From the NCBI GenBank assembly GCA_029582165.1, contig CM055879.1, positions 30,352,830-30,416,829 on the forward strand: DNA of 64,000 bases. The letters run 5' to 3'. Within the stretch, counting starts at the first letter, position 1. The number at the start of each line of letters is the position of its first letter. Position numbers and translations under genes: made by a program. This stretch comes from Portulaca oleracea. Its lineage: Eukaryota; Streptophyta; Magnoliopsida; Caryophyllales; Portulacaceae. Of this stretch, positions 1 to 13,069 are shown in pieces. A model generated the notes under the pieces. It was not told where the DNA came from. It made no database searches and saw nothing but the letters and a program-made list of their open reading frames with translations.

Positions 1-134
1 CAGGAGGAATACTAAACACCACCATTTTCAATATCACCACCAGCTGGAATTGCTTGAAGCTATCCGGGAGGACTTGCTTGCTTCATATTAACTTGACTGG
101 GACTTATGATCATGATGTAAACTATCAAAGAATT

Positions 135-3100
135 TCAAGAACTCTCAGGCTCCCCTGGGTTCCTCATATTCCAACCTACAGGGCCAGCTTTGCGCTCCCC
201 TCGCTTTCTCTTGGTCTTGGGAATCTGAATATCAGTAGTTAAGCAAGATTTTATTATTGGTTTCTCCTCATCCATGGCATCCCCAGTTATGGAGTCAGTC
301 ACTACACCAGTTCCAGTTGGACAACTTGAACAGTTTTCGTCTTTGTCTTCCTGTAGATATCCATTCATGGCCGCATCTACACCATTGCACAAGTGTCCAT
401 GTGTTGCACGGTTCTGTATCAGTGCATCATCCAAATTCTGCATAGCAACAGCACACAAATGTATTATTTAAAATAAAAAACAAACACAGACATGTTAAGA
501 CATTAATGTGTCTGATTTACATGCTGAGAATGTGGAAAACTCTGTGCATGAATCATGATCAACAAAGCATATGGTTAGAATCACTAAAATGCGATGTTTC
601 TGCAAAGAGATGCCATAATGCCCCTATACTATGCAACGTGCCTACATGAGGACACTATTATACATCACAAAGGAGTGGGCGTCTTTAAAGAATCCCTCAT
701 CAGTGATAAAGTCAGAGACCATCTAGTTTTCAGAACAAGGTATCAGAAGTGATAAGCTTGATTGCAGGATTCCCAATTCCCACCATAGATTTTTCATTAC
801 AAGGCCAATCTGTAGTGTCCCAGATACAACAAAGAGAGGGAGAGATGTGGAGTGGTAGGAAATTACCAAGCAAAGGATCAGAGACACAGGGACTCGGCTA
901 AGGGGAAGCCACTATGATCAACTGTGGCAAGAAATTCTACTCAACAGTTGTAGACTCCCACAAGTAGCAAGAGAGTCCTGAAGATGCACTTGGCAGGAAA
1001 GTATGTGTGTCAAATCGAACAAAATCAACCATAGCAATTGATGCATTCACAGGACCAAAAGATTAAACTTTATGATCCAAACATATGCCCGAGGACCTAA
1101 GGAAGCTAACCCAACTTGAGTCACCTCAAAATACCTCCAAATGACTAAAGATATCATCAATTGAATGCACGAACTCAAATCTGTCCCAAGTGATTCTTTG
1201 ACAAAACCAATTGTAACTTGTTTCTAACCCAACCAAAAGCATTCCAATATCATTCCAATACTCATCCAAGGATCAAAATGAAGCAATTTGCAACTAGAAT
1301 CATCAAATAATCACCAAATGAACAAAAACTTATCAAATGACTCAACTAACACTTCAAATGAACAAACTTGATCAAATCAGCCCCAATATATTTTCTAACT
1401 TATCCAAATGTTATATCTCAGCAAATCGCTCCAAAATACCACCAAACATTAACATAATCAACCCAAGTAATAAGATGATCAAGAAACCCAAATGAACACT
1501 GACATGAACGGTAGCATGCATAAACAAGCAACAAGAAGTAGAGAACTCACCAAGTTGCCCTAAGAACCACCAAACATAGGTGCAAGGCCATGCCACAACA
1601 CTACCCTTTGAGGCTCCAAAGCTTCACTAAATCAAAGTTTAAAGTAGCACCAACATTGCCACAAAAGCAACTACTCAAAAGCACTTTCATTCAAAGGCAT
1701 AAAGAGATTTTTGTTTTGGGGACAAAACCCTCTTTCATATTCATCAATTCATGGCCTTGATATATATAGGGATATAAAGGTTAAGGAGTAGGGGAAAACC
1801 CTAGGAAAAAGTAAGCGAATCAAGGGCCAATATTACCCTTACAAGAGAGAACATCCAAGGACTGAAATTAGCCTATGAAATACACCTAATACAGCAGAAA
1901 TACTAATAAAAATTAGCTTGCAAAACAAAAACGAGTTAGGAAAAGAAAAAAACAGGGGGGAGGGCATAAGGACACCCAAAAAGACTAAAAGTTCAAATAG
2001 TACAATTTGGGTAATGCTGTAGCGGGGGTTGCAATTTGCTAGCCAATGATGCATACCAATGAATTTGGCCTTCAAAATCTGATAGAAGCAGCCCAACGGT
2101 GAAAATCAGCTCAAGTGAAAAGACAAAATGCCCCTGATGTAGTAGAATCCCATACTTGGCCAATTTCTTGAAATAGAATGTCATGAGTTGAAATTAAGCT
2201 TTAAATGTTAAAAACACAGTTGCGGTACGGGTCGAGGATCGAAAACGGGATCGAAATCGTAAATTTTTAGAAACCCGGATCGATGGAGGTAGGTTCAATA
2301 GGAACGGTACTTGGGATCTTAATCGCCAGTAAATATTCTTTCAGATCGATAAATAAAAACTTCCTCTAATTATAAGTTGGTATTTTATTAAAGTACTGTT
2401 TTAAAATTATTTATTAGTTTTAAATTGTTACTTTTAAAATACTAGTATTTATTACTTTCCACATTTATAGTCAACAAGTGTGGTGCTGTTGGGGCCAGTG
2501 GGCTCTTTTTACTGGGTTCTTTCACTTCTGTAGTTATGTGTGCAAGCAGCCTTTAGGCCATAATAATAAAAAGATATTTATAACTACTTTATAAAAAATT
2601 ATTCAGCAGAAACCCTAATCCTAAGTCCCGCAGCCAATTCCCCCAAATGTCTCTCTATTGCAGCTTTTCACCCTATCCCAACGGCTGGAAACCAACGACC
2701 GATGGCCGGAGATATCCCAGCCGGTGGAGTCGCAACACCTTCTCGACCAAAAGCCCTCAATCTCTACCTCAAATGCCCATCAATTGGCTATTCAACTTTT
2801 AGATCTAGGGTTTTCGACTTTTCATTTGTCTTCTTCAAACTCAAGTGCCGGTGGCCGGAAATGGCGACTAATGGCCGGAGAAAACCCACCCTAGGTTTAG
2901 TAGCTTTCTTCAACCAAAAAGCCCTCAACTTCCACAACAAATGGCCACCAGTGTTAGTGACAATCGGATCAACCAAATTTGGCAATCGAGGTCGTGATCC
3001 TCGCTGACCTAGGGTGCTATCGATTTCCAAATGGGATCGACGACAGCGGAACGGGGATCCGAGGGGGGGTGACCGATTTAGGTAACTATGATTAAAAATA

Positions 3101-6100
3101 AGCTTGAAACCAACTTGGTAATTATGCCCAACGATACTAACCCCCTGAAGACCTTCATTAAGCCTTAGGAGTATCCTATTAACTAATAATGTAGCTTGCA
3201 CAGCCTTGATCAAGTGTAGGAAAGGAGCTCTCACAATTAAGTAGAGATCAGAGCACACTCTTTAGGACTCAGGAGAATGATCATAATGTGTGAACTAGGA
3301 GGGGTTAAATATGCATCAGCAACTAGTGAATTGCACAAGCCCCCTGCCAAAGTCAGGCCAAACAGCCAATGGAAGCAAGAAATACAGAGCCTTGCCTAAG
3401 AAGTAGAAAAGAGGCTCTCTCCCTCTCCATTAATAAAGCATCAACTGGCCTACGGTCTACTACATCACAACAAATAAGCAGGGACATTCGAGGAAAAAGT
3501 GCAAAAAGACGAAACAATGACAAAATAAAAATAAAAAGAGCTTGCAGATCTGTGCAACAGTTTGACGGTTTAGAACTAAACCCAGAATTCCATAGCAACT
3601 CACATCAATAATTCATAGACAACAGATCAACATTTACCCAGGGGTGGAAATTTGAGTTATTGTGGTTCCTGAAGCTAAATGGTAACTCCAACTTCCAAGT
3701 AGATTATTGAGGACCATGTCCAGCAAAATTACTCAGCTGAACAGGATTGAAAGTTGGAACAGCTTTGCAAGAACTTAGTAAGAACAAGAGAATAATGAAA
3801 GAAGGCTTACATTTTCACCAAACTCAACAATCTGTGCTTGATGTATGCTAACATCTGCAGCTGAGAGCAGTCCCACTGTACTTTCTATTATGTCAGGAAT
3901 CTGAGTGCCCTCTACATAACCTGAGACTATGCTATCAGGCAACACCAGATCACCAAGTTCAAAGTCAGTTAAGTGATCAGAGGGAACATATATGGCACCA
4001 ATGGAGACAGTGTCTCCATTTCCCGCTGAGAAAGCAGGGCTCTGGGCAGCACTTGTCTGAGCTTCATAAGGGGCGAGCAGACTCAAATCTTCTGAGGATG
4101 AAAACTTGACACCATTCTTTAACATCACCATATCAAGTTGGGTCCTAAGCCTATGAACTTGAGACTGTGCTGTCTCAATCTGCCGAAGAACCTGCTCAAA
4201 AGAGTCGTCACCATCCTTCAACCATTCACCATCTATGTCAAACTCATCGTTTTTAGAAAACAAATCTGGAACAAGTCAAACAGAAGAAGAGTAAATAAAC
4301 ATGAACCTTTATTGATACTGAAAGGAAGAAACTCAATTGATGTATGAAAGCTCGAGAAAGGAACATGGATCACGAGGTCATACACATCAAAGGAACCAGC
4401 AAGGCTACTCGTTGGCTTTCTAACCAAATCAAGTTATGGAAACAAGCATAAAGGAAAGAAAAACAAGTGAAGTAAAAAAATAGACAAGTGAATTCGTTGA
4501 TACAGAATCACCTCAAGCAAATTCACAAGGGTAATACTTGTAATCTCTCGTTTGGTTACAGAAACACCTTCCAAAAGATCAATCACAAGCTCTACATAAC
4601 ATCACTTGATTGCCAAATCAAAATACTGAAGTAGCAATGAGAGTTCTAGATACTCACGAACAATGAAAGCTGAAAGCTTTCATGAGTTTCATTCAAAGTC
4701 TAATAATCTGAAATGAAATACAATGGTGCGTATATAGCTAACTAAGGAAGCAAGCTAACCAAGCACACACTTCACTCATTACAACACTTTAGGTTTCCTA
4801 ATCATGAAGAAAGGTACAAAACATGATTAAGCAAGCTAAGTATGTGCAAGCTAGGATGGTACGTTGCATCAGCTTGAGGTTTTCGTCCAAAATAATTGAG
4901 GAGCCAGCCAATAAGGCCACGCCATATGATGGTTTCTCATTGGGCCAGCAACCAACACTTAGCGCCACTCTACTTGCTGCTTGCTTGGCAAACCCTAGCA
5001 GCTAAGAATCCTCGTTGAATCAGCAAAGAAGAGGGAAATTCAAAATTGGGCTTGAACAGTCTGAATTACCCTTGAACAAACCCAAAAATGACAAACGAGC
5101 CAGATTGGACTCTACCGAGCACACTAATTTTGCAAGGACTGTTGGGAACACAAACGAACTCCAAATTGGACGATCCATAGCTTTTTGGAAAGCTTATTCA
5201 ATGCTCTTCAAAAGTCTCCTAGCGCTAGATTGGAGTAGACGTCTCAATTTTGAGATATAGACACAAATAGAGTAGGTGCCAATCGGGATGAATGGCACTC
5301 TAAACCATAAGTGTGTCGTTTGAGTTCGTTGATGGCCAAATAGCATGCTTGCACCAAATGTGATGACCTAAGCTGATCTCCATCATCGATGCCTTTATCA
5401 AAATAAAATATCACTAGAACAAAAATGAAGGAGCTGCCACCAAGCAATTACTTTCTCTGAAATTTTCCATTGATATCCTAATACATTCACAAGTGGAGTC
5501 CACAAAACTAACCGAGGAAGTAGTTAGACATAGGGCATTCCACCCGGCAAAGTATGAAAACCCTTGGGCTGACACCCCCCCCCCCCCTCTTTTTTTTGAT
5601 GAGTCACCAAAAATTGAATTAATATACACCAAGAGATTAACCATGTACAAAAAGGAGGCCATCACAAAAAAGGGCCTTAGATCCTCGAGGCTCGAGTCTC
5701 TTCCCCAATTCTATAGAAAAGTACTAGAGGTAGTTCCCTATTAAGGAGGTAAGCACAGAAGAGTGCAAATGGCTCTAACCTATTTGAGAATCAAGGCAGA
5801 AATATTTCCAAACCATTGTCACTCAAGGCCATCTTTTTCTAAACAAAAATGATTAGATTGAGCCACAAGTGTACATGTTTGAACCAAAAAGCACCTACAC
5901 ACAAAAAAATAGAGGGTATCATCCACACTCATGCAAAAGGGATTGCTCACATAATAAGAACAATGGGTATCTGTTACAGTCTTAGCCTTTCCCGAAAAAG
6001 ATACAAAGCTTACTTAAGTATATGCCAACTAACTTATACTTCAGTTACTTTAGTCTCCGCATTTTATAATAAATGATTGGAAACCAATCAAGATGAACCC

Positions 6101-9100
6101 AGCATAAACTAAATTACAAGGATATGCCAACTAACTTGAGCTTCAGTTAGTCTCTCCAGAAGCTTTATTCTTTTAAGAAAGGAAATAAAAAACTACATAG
6201 CTTCAAATTTGGTGCAGCAATCTCATAATAGAATCCATTGTTCCATGAAAGCACCCAAACTCCACGGAAGAACATTATTATGGAAATTACACTTTCTTCA
6301 GAATACTAGCAAAACTACTGACTCGTCCAAGGTTTTTTTTTTTTTTATAAGTAATCAAAAGATATATTGCAAGGACACCAAGGAGATTTTTCCCATTTAT
6401 ACAAGGGGCAAGCATAAAAATTTCATCCCCCCAAGCTCTCATCAATAATATTATCAACAAAACCCGAAAAATTCAAGCTTCCATCACCCTTAAGCACCAT
6501 ACTCCAACTATATAACATCCTTAAAAAGTAGAGCTTAAAATCATCTAGGAACCTAACTCCGCATGACATGAACCTTGCCTTTCTTCATCATTCTCCTCCA
6601 AGCCACCAACACATCCTTATCCTTTGGTGGCTGCCGAAGCAACTAAACAAGCTTTAGAAGAATTTGTGTGGGGGGGGGGGGGGGTGTTGCTTAGACTTCC
6701 AAATGGAAGTTGCAACTGATTTATCCAAGATTCCTCATCCATCTCTATCCACGACTTAGTTCTAGTACTTCTTGAGTGGTGGGGTTGCTTAGACTTCCAA
6801 ATGGAAGTTGCAAATTTATCCAAGATTCCTCATCCATCTCTATCCACAACTTAGTTCTAGTACTTCTTGAGTGGTGGGGTTGCTTAGACTTCCAAATGGA
6901 AGTTACAACTAATTTATCCAAGATTCCTCATCCATCTCTATCCACAACTTAGTTCTAGTACTTCTTGAGTGGTGGGGTTGCTTAGACTTCCAAATGGAAG
7001 TTGCAACTGATTTTTCCAAGATTCCTCATCCATCTCTATCCACAACTTAGTTCTAGTACTTCTTGAGTGGTGGGAAATGTATATGGCAGCTATTCCAATA
7101 AATGCATTTCACATTGAGAGTTCAAAGAAGATTAAATGTGCACAACCTTACTCTTCTTAGGCATAGAAGTTGTCAACCACAGCTAATAAGATGATGCTTC
7201 ATACCCCAGTCCCTCAATCCAATCACCAAGTGACTGTCTGAGCCAAGTATAAAATGCATATAATGTGACCCAGTTACACAATCAACAGCTTGGAAGGGGT
7301 ACGAACAAAAACTGCAATGTGAACCACACCTTTGGAAGCCTGATGCCTGGTATAAAATAGCCCCAAGAAGTTTTCAAACTGCTAATTTTTGAACATATAT
7401 GATATCAATACCCTGAACAAAATATCCAGATTGCAGGAACTTCACTTCTAACACTATACAATTCAACCAAGGCTACTGACTCATGTTGCCACTTCACTAG
7501 TTCCTTGGGGTTAATAAAACTCAAACACCTTTCTCCAAAGTGAAAAGCCTAACAGGTTTTTTCTTTTCAACTTTTTTTTTATCGAGAAAAGTATCTATAG
7601 TTCCTTCGGCACATCAGTCTGCCAGTCAGGAAAGTCAAAGTAGTAATCAGCAGAAAAATGACATAGCCGACAATTGCCTTGTCCCTTCAGCTGTAAAACA
7701 GAACAAAAGACAAAAACAGAAAGTAATTGAAACGTAAGCAACTTAAGCTGCTTACTATATTTTATTTCAGCAACCAAATACCAAATAAAGCCCCATAAAC
7801 AATGACTGTCATTTTTGCCCTGGTCTTGTAATGAACACTCAGATTACCTAAAAGCAGAAACGCTCACCTATATTACCAACATCATCACCAGTTGAGGTGC
7901 CTTCAGGATCGAACTTCTTATTTTCTGCAACACAGACAGGAGCCACCAAATGTGAGAAGGGTTAAGTGATAAAACAGCAGGAGTGCAAAATGGTGAAGTA
8001 TATACCAAGGTAGGAGAAAAGCTGATGATGAGACACATATGATGAAACATCAATCACATTTTCCACAAGTTTCCTTTTTCTCCTCCTCATGAGCTTCCTC
8101 TTGACAGAATGGTTGACAAAAGGAAACGACTTTGAGCAGAAATCGGATTTACATTGCTGTTGTTCCAGCATTTTTGTTTGTTCATTCGCTTCAACCTCGT
8201 GAATATATTTTAAAGCTTGCGATTCCAGTTCCTTTACTCTCAACTCCGTCCATTTGCACCTCCACATAAGTGGACGTATGAAATTCCTCCAATGGCTTGT
8301 CAGCTTTTTTTTCCTAATATTTTGAACCAAAACAATCAAGAAAGAATAATTAACATAAATGTTTCGAAAATAAAAGACTATGCAGAGTTGTAAACAGAAA
8401 TAACATCACTGCATTTATTATGGTTGCATCATCAGATTAACAAAAGTTTGAGTTAACATAACTGCAATGTAGGCATTTCCTGCTTCTGGCCCTGATTGTA
8501 AAAGCACATGTACATTCATTGGTCAATTCAAATAAATGTTTCCCATAGTTAGAGGGAGGGACACAAATAGGGATGAGACGAAACTAAGACAGCTCAATGA
8601 GCCCTTGGACTTGGCACAGTCGGACCAGACTAAGCCACACCTGGCTCTCATTGACCTTACCACTCAGAGCCTGACCTTGCACAAATTGGTTTAGCTCGGC
8701 TAGACCAAGATGGCTTGGTTTCTTATCTTTACATATTTATGCAGTAAATTTAGCACTTTTGCTTTCTTGCAGATTACCTTTTATAATTTTTAAGCATGAA
8801 AAAAGAATTCATTGTTAAAATATAAGTAGGAACAGGATCCATGGTACTATTTAAATATTAAGATTTCTGAATTTTTCTTTACATCTTTCTCTTTCCACAT
8901 TCGTCAGTTGATCATTTCTTAATCTACTGTTATTCTTCTCCAAAGCAAAAGGAGGAGATAGAATAAAGCTGATCCAAACCTGAGACCAAACTTGACTACA
9001 AGACCATCAACATGACCCAAAGCTTGCGCCAAGCCTAAACATTTCATGATTAGGAAGGTTTGAGCAGAAACCTAGCCACCAGCTCTGTGGGTTGTACCAT

Positions 9101-10931
9101 GGTAGACCAAGTGATCTCCTGCACATGTTAAGGAAAAGGATGGCTATAGAACCTAGTCTTGTTGGTATGATGTTTTGTGCAAGGAGCGACCTCTTATGGT
9201 TCAATTTCCATAAGTTTTTTTAAAGGAACACAAGAGGTTCGATTTCAATTTCTTTTCAAGAATGAAAGTCTAAAAGAAGTCAACTTACACGTCACAGTGT
9301 CATGGAATGGTAATCAAACCTCCAAAATATAACATCCTTAAGAAGGTTGAATGGTTCAATGAAGGAAAGTGTGTATAGAATTTTGCTTTGATTGCTAATA
9401 TAATCTTATCTAAGGGTGGCTACGAGTTTATATAGCCACATGATTAAAATGCGCACTGCGCAGTTAAGAGCTTCAGTATCAACTACCAAAATCATGAAGG
9501 GTCGACTTCTCGTGATATTATTGCTATGCTAATGCCAAATTTTCCATTTTGCTTGGTAGACCACTGAAGGAATGATTTCTAGGGAGAAAATCCTTGGAAC
9601 GATAACCTTAACTTAGTAAGAGATGCCTTTGTGCCTCGAAGAGAATGAATTAGAAGATGACTCCCTTCACAGGTGTGGGATTTTTGGGATTAGGCATTAA
9701 TCATGTTCAATGACAGAGATTGCTCATGTGCTAACTACAACTGTGAGAGATGAACTGGTGGCTGAGGAGAAGGATGAAATGAGTTAGGTTCCTTAGTATA
9801 TGGAAGTGATTCCATTGGCTATTTGGCTGAGTACTTGAAAGGAAAAGAATTGTGCAGTTTTTAGGGCAAGATCTGGATTTTGTAGATAAGTATTGGAGTG
9901 AGCTCAAGGGCATGACGATTATTACACTCACCCGTTTTCTACATAGGCGACTCCCCCCTCAATGTCAAATGAATACAAGCAAAAAACTTTGATTCCTCAT
10001 TGGCTCTTTCAAAGAACAGCATATATTATAGCCTTAAAACTAATACAAGTTTGATAAATCACCTTGCTTTGATAGCAACCTACAATAAAACACACATTCA
10101 TTCAAAGAAGGGAGGGTTACAGGTTGACCTATAAATTTCGCACTGACGTTAATGTTGTGTAACCACTATTGCATAATACTTGTGAAGTAGTTCATTTATG
10201 TGTATCATTATTGTTTCACAATTCAGACTGCCACCAGAAAGTCACTACAGTATGGGATATTCTCTCATTAGAGAAAACTTAAATTGCTGGCATTTGGTAG
10301 AAGGGCCAAGGGGAAACACCTTGGCTCTGTGCTGAGAATCTAGGGACTCAGTTTATGCACTTCCCTAGTCCCAACCAATGATGTGGAAACATTCCTTCAA
10401 ATTATGCATAGAAAAGAGTAAACAGCAACATCATAAAGCAAAAAAAACATAAATTGCCAATGACTTCTGCTTCATTAAGATATAAGACAGGAAAGGGGGA
10501 CACATAGAAAAGAGGAAAATAGAGGGAAAAGAATAATATACAGAGTGTGAAAGTCCATAGACCAACCTCATTGGGAAAACACTACCATAACTGCCCAGCA
10601 TAGATGCCAAACCACTATCAACACGGAATTCGGACTCCACTTCAGCATCACTAGCTCCAGAAGGATTCTCACTTCTGGATGCAGTATCGTCAAATGAGCT
10701 AGAATTCTCAGTGGCATCTGGATCATCATTATCAGGAACCCTGGTGACATTAGAATTCAAGGGTTCAGTAATGTCAGCGTACTCATCCTGAGTAGTTCGG
10801 GGGTTGTCAAGCTTTCCATCCAAGAAAGCTTCCATTTCACGAAGAGTGTCCTCATAACTCATGCACCTCAAGCTTTTATTAGTTGGCATTGCCACCACAC
10901 TTCTAGAATCCTTGCGAGTTATAACTGTCAT
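135..10931 (-). CDS. Unrecognised plant protein, 495 residues, coiled-coil with basic nuclear-type motifs (five coding exons)
   Basis: Coding exons on the minus strand, in order: 10931-10567, 8313-8006, 7924-7868, 4265-3811, 437-135. All junctions are GT-AG and the phases join without a stop to give 495 residues. Visible parts: a short conserved-looking N-terminus with YEDTLREMEAFLDGKL at about 25-40; an acidic Ser/Asp-rich stretch to about 120; a Trp- and Arg-rich patch (HWRNFIRPLMWRCKW, about 129-143) running into a helix; a basic cluster KRKLMRRRKRK at 193-203; a second helical stretch at about 264-290 (FEQVLRQIETAQSQVHRLR); and a basic tail with KTKRKRGERK near 473. It resembles unnamed plant proteins I have seen, but I cannot name the family. 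Nuclear location is inferred from the basic clusters only. The intron between exons 3 and 4 (4266-7867) and the one between exons 4 and 5 (438-3810) are large and repeat-bearing. The exon structure is fairly secure; the function is unknown. Confidence 0.8.
438..3810 (-). other. Large last intron of the unrecognised gene, with an embedded gene-like GC-richer block
   Basis: This stretch has no supportable exon. From about 2208 to 3075 it changes character: it starts and ends with GATCG-rich sequence and includes a less AT-rich block (about 2640-3010). That block holds two diverged copies of a unit containing GGCCGGAGA and CCAAAAGCCCTCAA, so it looks like an inserted element or a captured untranslated region. 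The open frames there (for example 2788-3258 minus) show no family motif. The flanks are ordinary AT-rich intron sequence. Confidence 0.4.
6670..7075. repeat. Tandem repeat, about 97-bp unit, four copies, next to a poly-G run
   Basis: Units begin at about 6687, 6784, 6879 and 6977, each with GTTGCTTAGACTTCCAAATG, and end near 7075. The period is 95-98 bp and copies differ at only a few positions. A run of more than ten G at 6670-6684 sits just before the first unit. The array lies inside the intron between exons 3 and 4 of the unrecognised gene. Confidence 0.9.
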
Positions 10932-10939
10932 CGTTGCAT
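10567..10939 (-). promoter_or_regulatory. Three-codon upstream ORF overlapping the start codon of the unrecognised gene
   Basis: After the inferred acceptor (CAG at 10942-10940) the exon opens with ATG CAA CGA TGA at 10939-10928. Its stop TGA overlaps the chosen main start ATG (10931-10929) as ATGA. The main frame is open upstream of this ATG but has no other start within the exon. A minimal overlapping uORF of this kind could lower initiation or favour reinitiation; that role is inference. The interval given is the whole first coding exon with its short leader. Confidence 0.45.
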
Positions 10940-11513
10940 CTGTTTCCCAGATAATAATTATCTTCAATACTTTGTTTTAGCACAGATCAAGATTATACAA
11001 AAATTGTGCTTAGTCATGTCCAAAAAGAATATGCTGATTTTGTAGCAAACAAGAAAACAGATTGATCTAACAAGTCAGCAATTCAGCCAAGTTTGATTAA
11101 ATTAGGAACTGACCAAGCCACAATGTCATGGAACATATTGCCTCAGTGTAACTATACATAGTTGATTGTACCCTCATAACAAAGTACCCTGAGAAGTTCC
11201 AGGCTAGTCACTCAAAATTGATTTTATATTTGTGTTTCCCATTCAATCCACAATTACATATGTACGCATGGGTTTAAATATGGCAACACCGAACAAACAC
11301 AAAAAGAAAAATTGGATAACTATTATGCAATAGCTCTTAGTAACATATTAACCATGATGTGCAGGCAAAATTCGAACCTGTTGAGTGAAACAAATGATAT
11401 GGACGAAGTTGAAGCTACAAAACATATGAGGGATCTCTTTTGTGACACTTGGAGATATTCTCCACTGGTCATGGATTTGACAGTGTAGAGATTACTAAGC
11501 CCGTTTCTTAGCA

Positions 11514-12158
11514 TCTATATATTTATCTATATATTAAATTGTAGAATGGGTCTCCGTAATTCTTTCCCTCCCCCAACTGTGCACGCTGATGCAATGAGTG
11601 TTAATAGCCATTGATTCTATCCAAATAAAATCCCAGCCGTTAGATTAAAAAAATTTACCACCAATATGTGTAACTGACACTCTCCCTTATCTCCTTTGGG
11701 TGCAAGTGTAACTGCTTTCTAAACATCTAGTGGCAGGTCTCGACTTCCAAAATAGGGGTGTCCACTTACACTAATAACTATCATATATTTGAAAAAGAAA
11801 ATTACACGAACTGCCAAATACTTCAATAGTCAACTATCACTCACAGAAATTTTTCTTTTTGAGGCGTATTATCGTAAAATTGAATTAGAACGATCCATAT
11901 TATATCTAACACTTTGCTACTCACTGACAAAACAACGTACAAACACAAACAACAATCACAAATCACAGCAAAATACTCAACATTCCCAAATCTATTTGCT
12001 GAACAATCACTAACAGTAATTTACTAAATCATAAAATGTTCAATAATTCACAAACAAATCACAAATTATAAATTTCAATAATTTTTATCATTTCAGTTTA
12101 CGGGTGATGATATGTGTCTTGCCCCAAGACACTACTTAAGTGTCTTTATTTTCATAAA
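11514..12158 (+). mobile_element. Possible non-autonomous Helitron-like element
   Basis: The left end reads A/TCTATATATT, like plant Helitron 5' ends. At about 12120-12141 an 8-bp stem (AAGACACT...AGTGTCTT) stands some 15 bases before CTAG followed by T at about 12158, the classic 3' form. A roughly 90-bp segment near the left end (11578-11665) recurs at 14745-14842. It lies in the inferred 5'-UTR intron of the unrecognised gene. The ends are short motifs, so the call is tentative. Confidence 0.4.
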
Positions 12159-12733
12159 ACTAGTACGTATTATCATTTTTAACCTCAAATTTTTTGACAG
12201 ATACTATTAATTATCAACTATAAGAAGCTTGGAACGTGTTGGCTACGCCAACAATTAAAATTGACACCCTAACGAATGAACCCTGTCCGTTGGGCATATT
12301 TTAGACGCCTTTTTGTAAATTTTTAAATATATATATAAAAGTATGATTTTATACCATTTATATATATTATCATAGTTATATAAGTCATTCATGTAATTTT
12401 TTTAATTTAATTTACAAATATATAGCTTTTGTACCATTGGCTTCCCCAGGACATTTATAATTTCCGTTTACCAATTACCAAATTGGAATGGAAAATCTAT
12501 AATTGAAAACCAATGACAGTCACAGTAAACCCTAAGATTGGAATGAAAAACCTCAATACTTTGTGACTCACTCATAGTAATTTACTAAATCAAAATTCAC
12601 ATATCACAAAATATTCAATTATTCACAAACAAATAACAAATTATAAATTTCAATAATTTACCAAATTGGAATGAAAACCCTAAAATTGAAATAGATAATT
12701 GTAAACCCTAAAATTGAAAATCAGAGAACTCAC

Positions 12734-12985
12734 AAGTTAGATTTCCGTTCAGCTGTCGCCGGACGTTGGCCGTTTGGTTGCTGGCGGCGCCGGCGTTGCT
12801 GCCTTGGCCCTTGGATCGAGACTCGGTCGCGGCTGAAGACAGAGACAGAGCACAGAATACAGAATCTGAACACAGAAGACAGGACAGAAGACAGGCGCGG
12901 TGGCTGTCGGCGGTGCCGCGGTGGTCGAACAGTCGAAGAACACAGAAGAGTTGAAGGCTTGAAGCTGCTGGGTACTGGGACGGCG
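12734..12985 (-). other. Inferred 5'-UTR exon and promoter-proximal region of the unrecognised gene
   Basis: This GC-rich island in AT-rich surroundings ends, on the minus strand, in a strong donor (CTT/GTGAGT at 12734/12733). That donor would splice to the acceptor at 10940, just before the start codon. No convincing protein is encoded. The exact transcription start cannot be read from the sequence. Confidence 0.45.
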
Positions 12986-13069
12986 CGTAGAACGGTAGAA
13001 GTGTAATTGAAAGTTTTTTTTTCTTTAAATTAAGTTTAAAATTGAAACGATCATTTACTTTATTAAATA

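Noticed and set aside
7595..7693. A possible extra exon of the unrecognised gene (frame with LKGQGNCRLCHFSADYYFDF after a good acceptor)
   Set aside because: In the phase set by the preceding exon it hits a stop after about 14 codons and has no fitting donor, whereas exon 7924-7868 joins exon 4265-3811 directly in phase.
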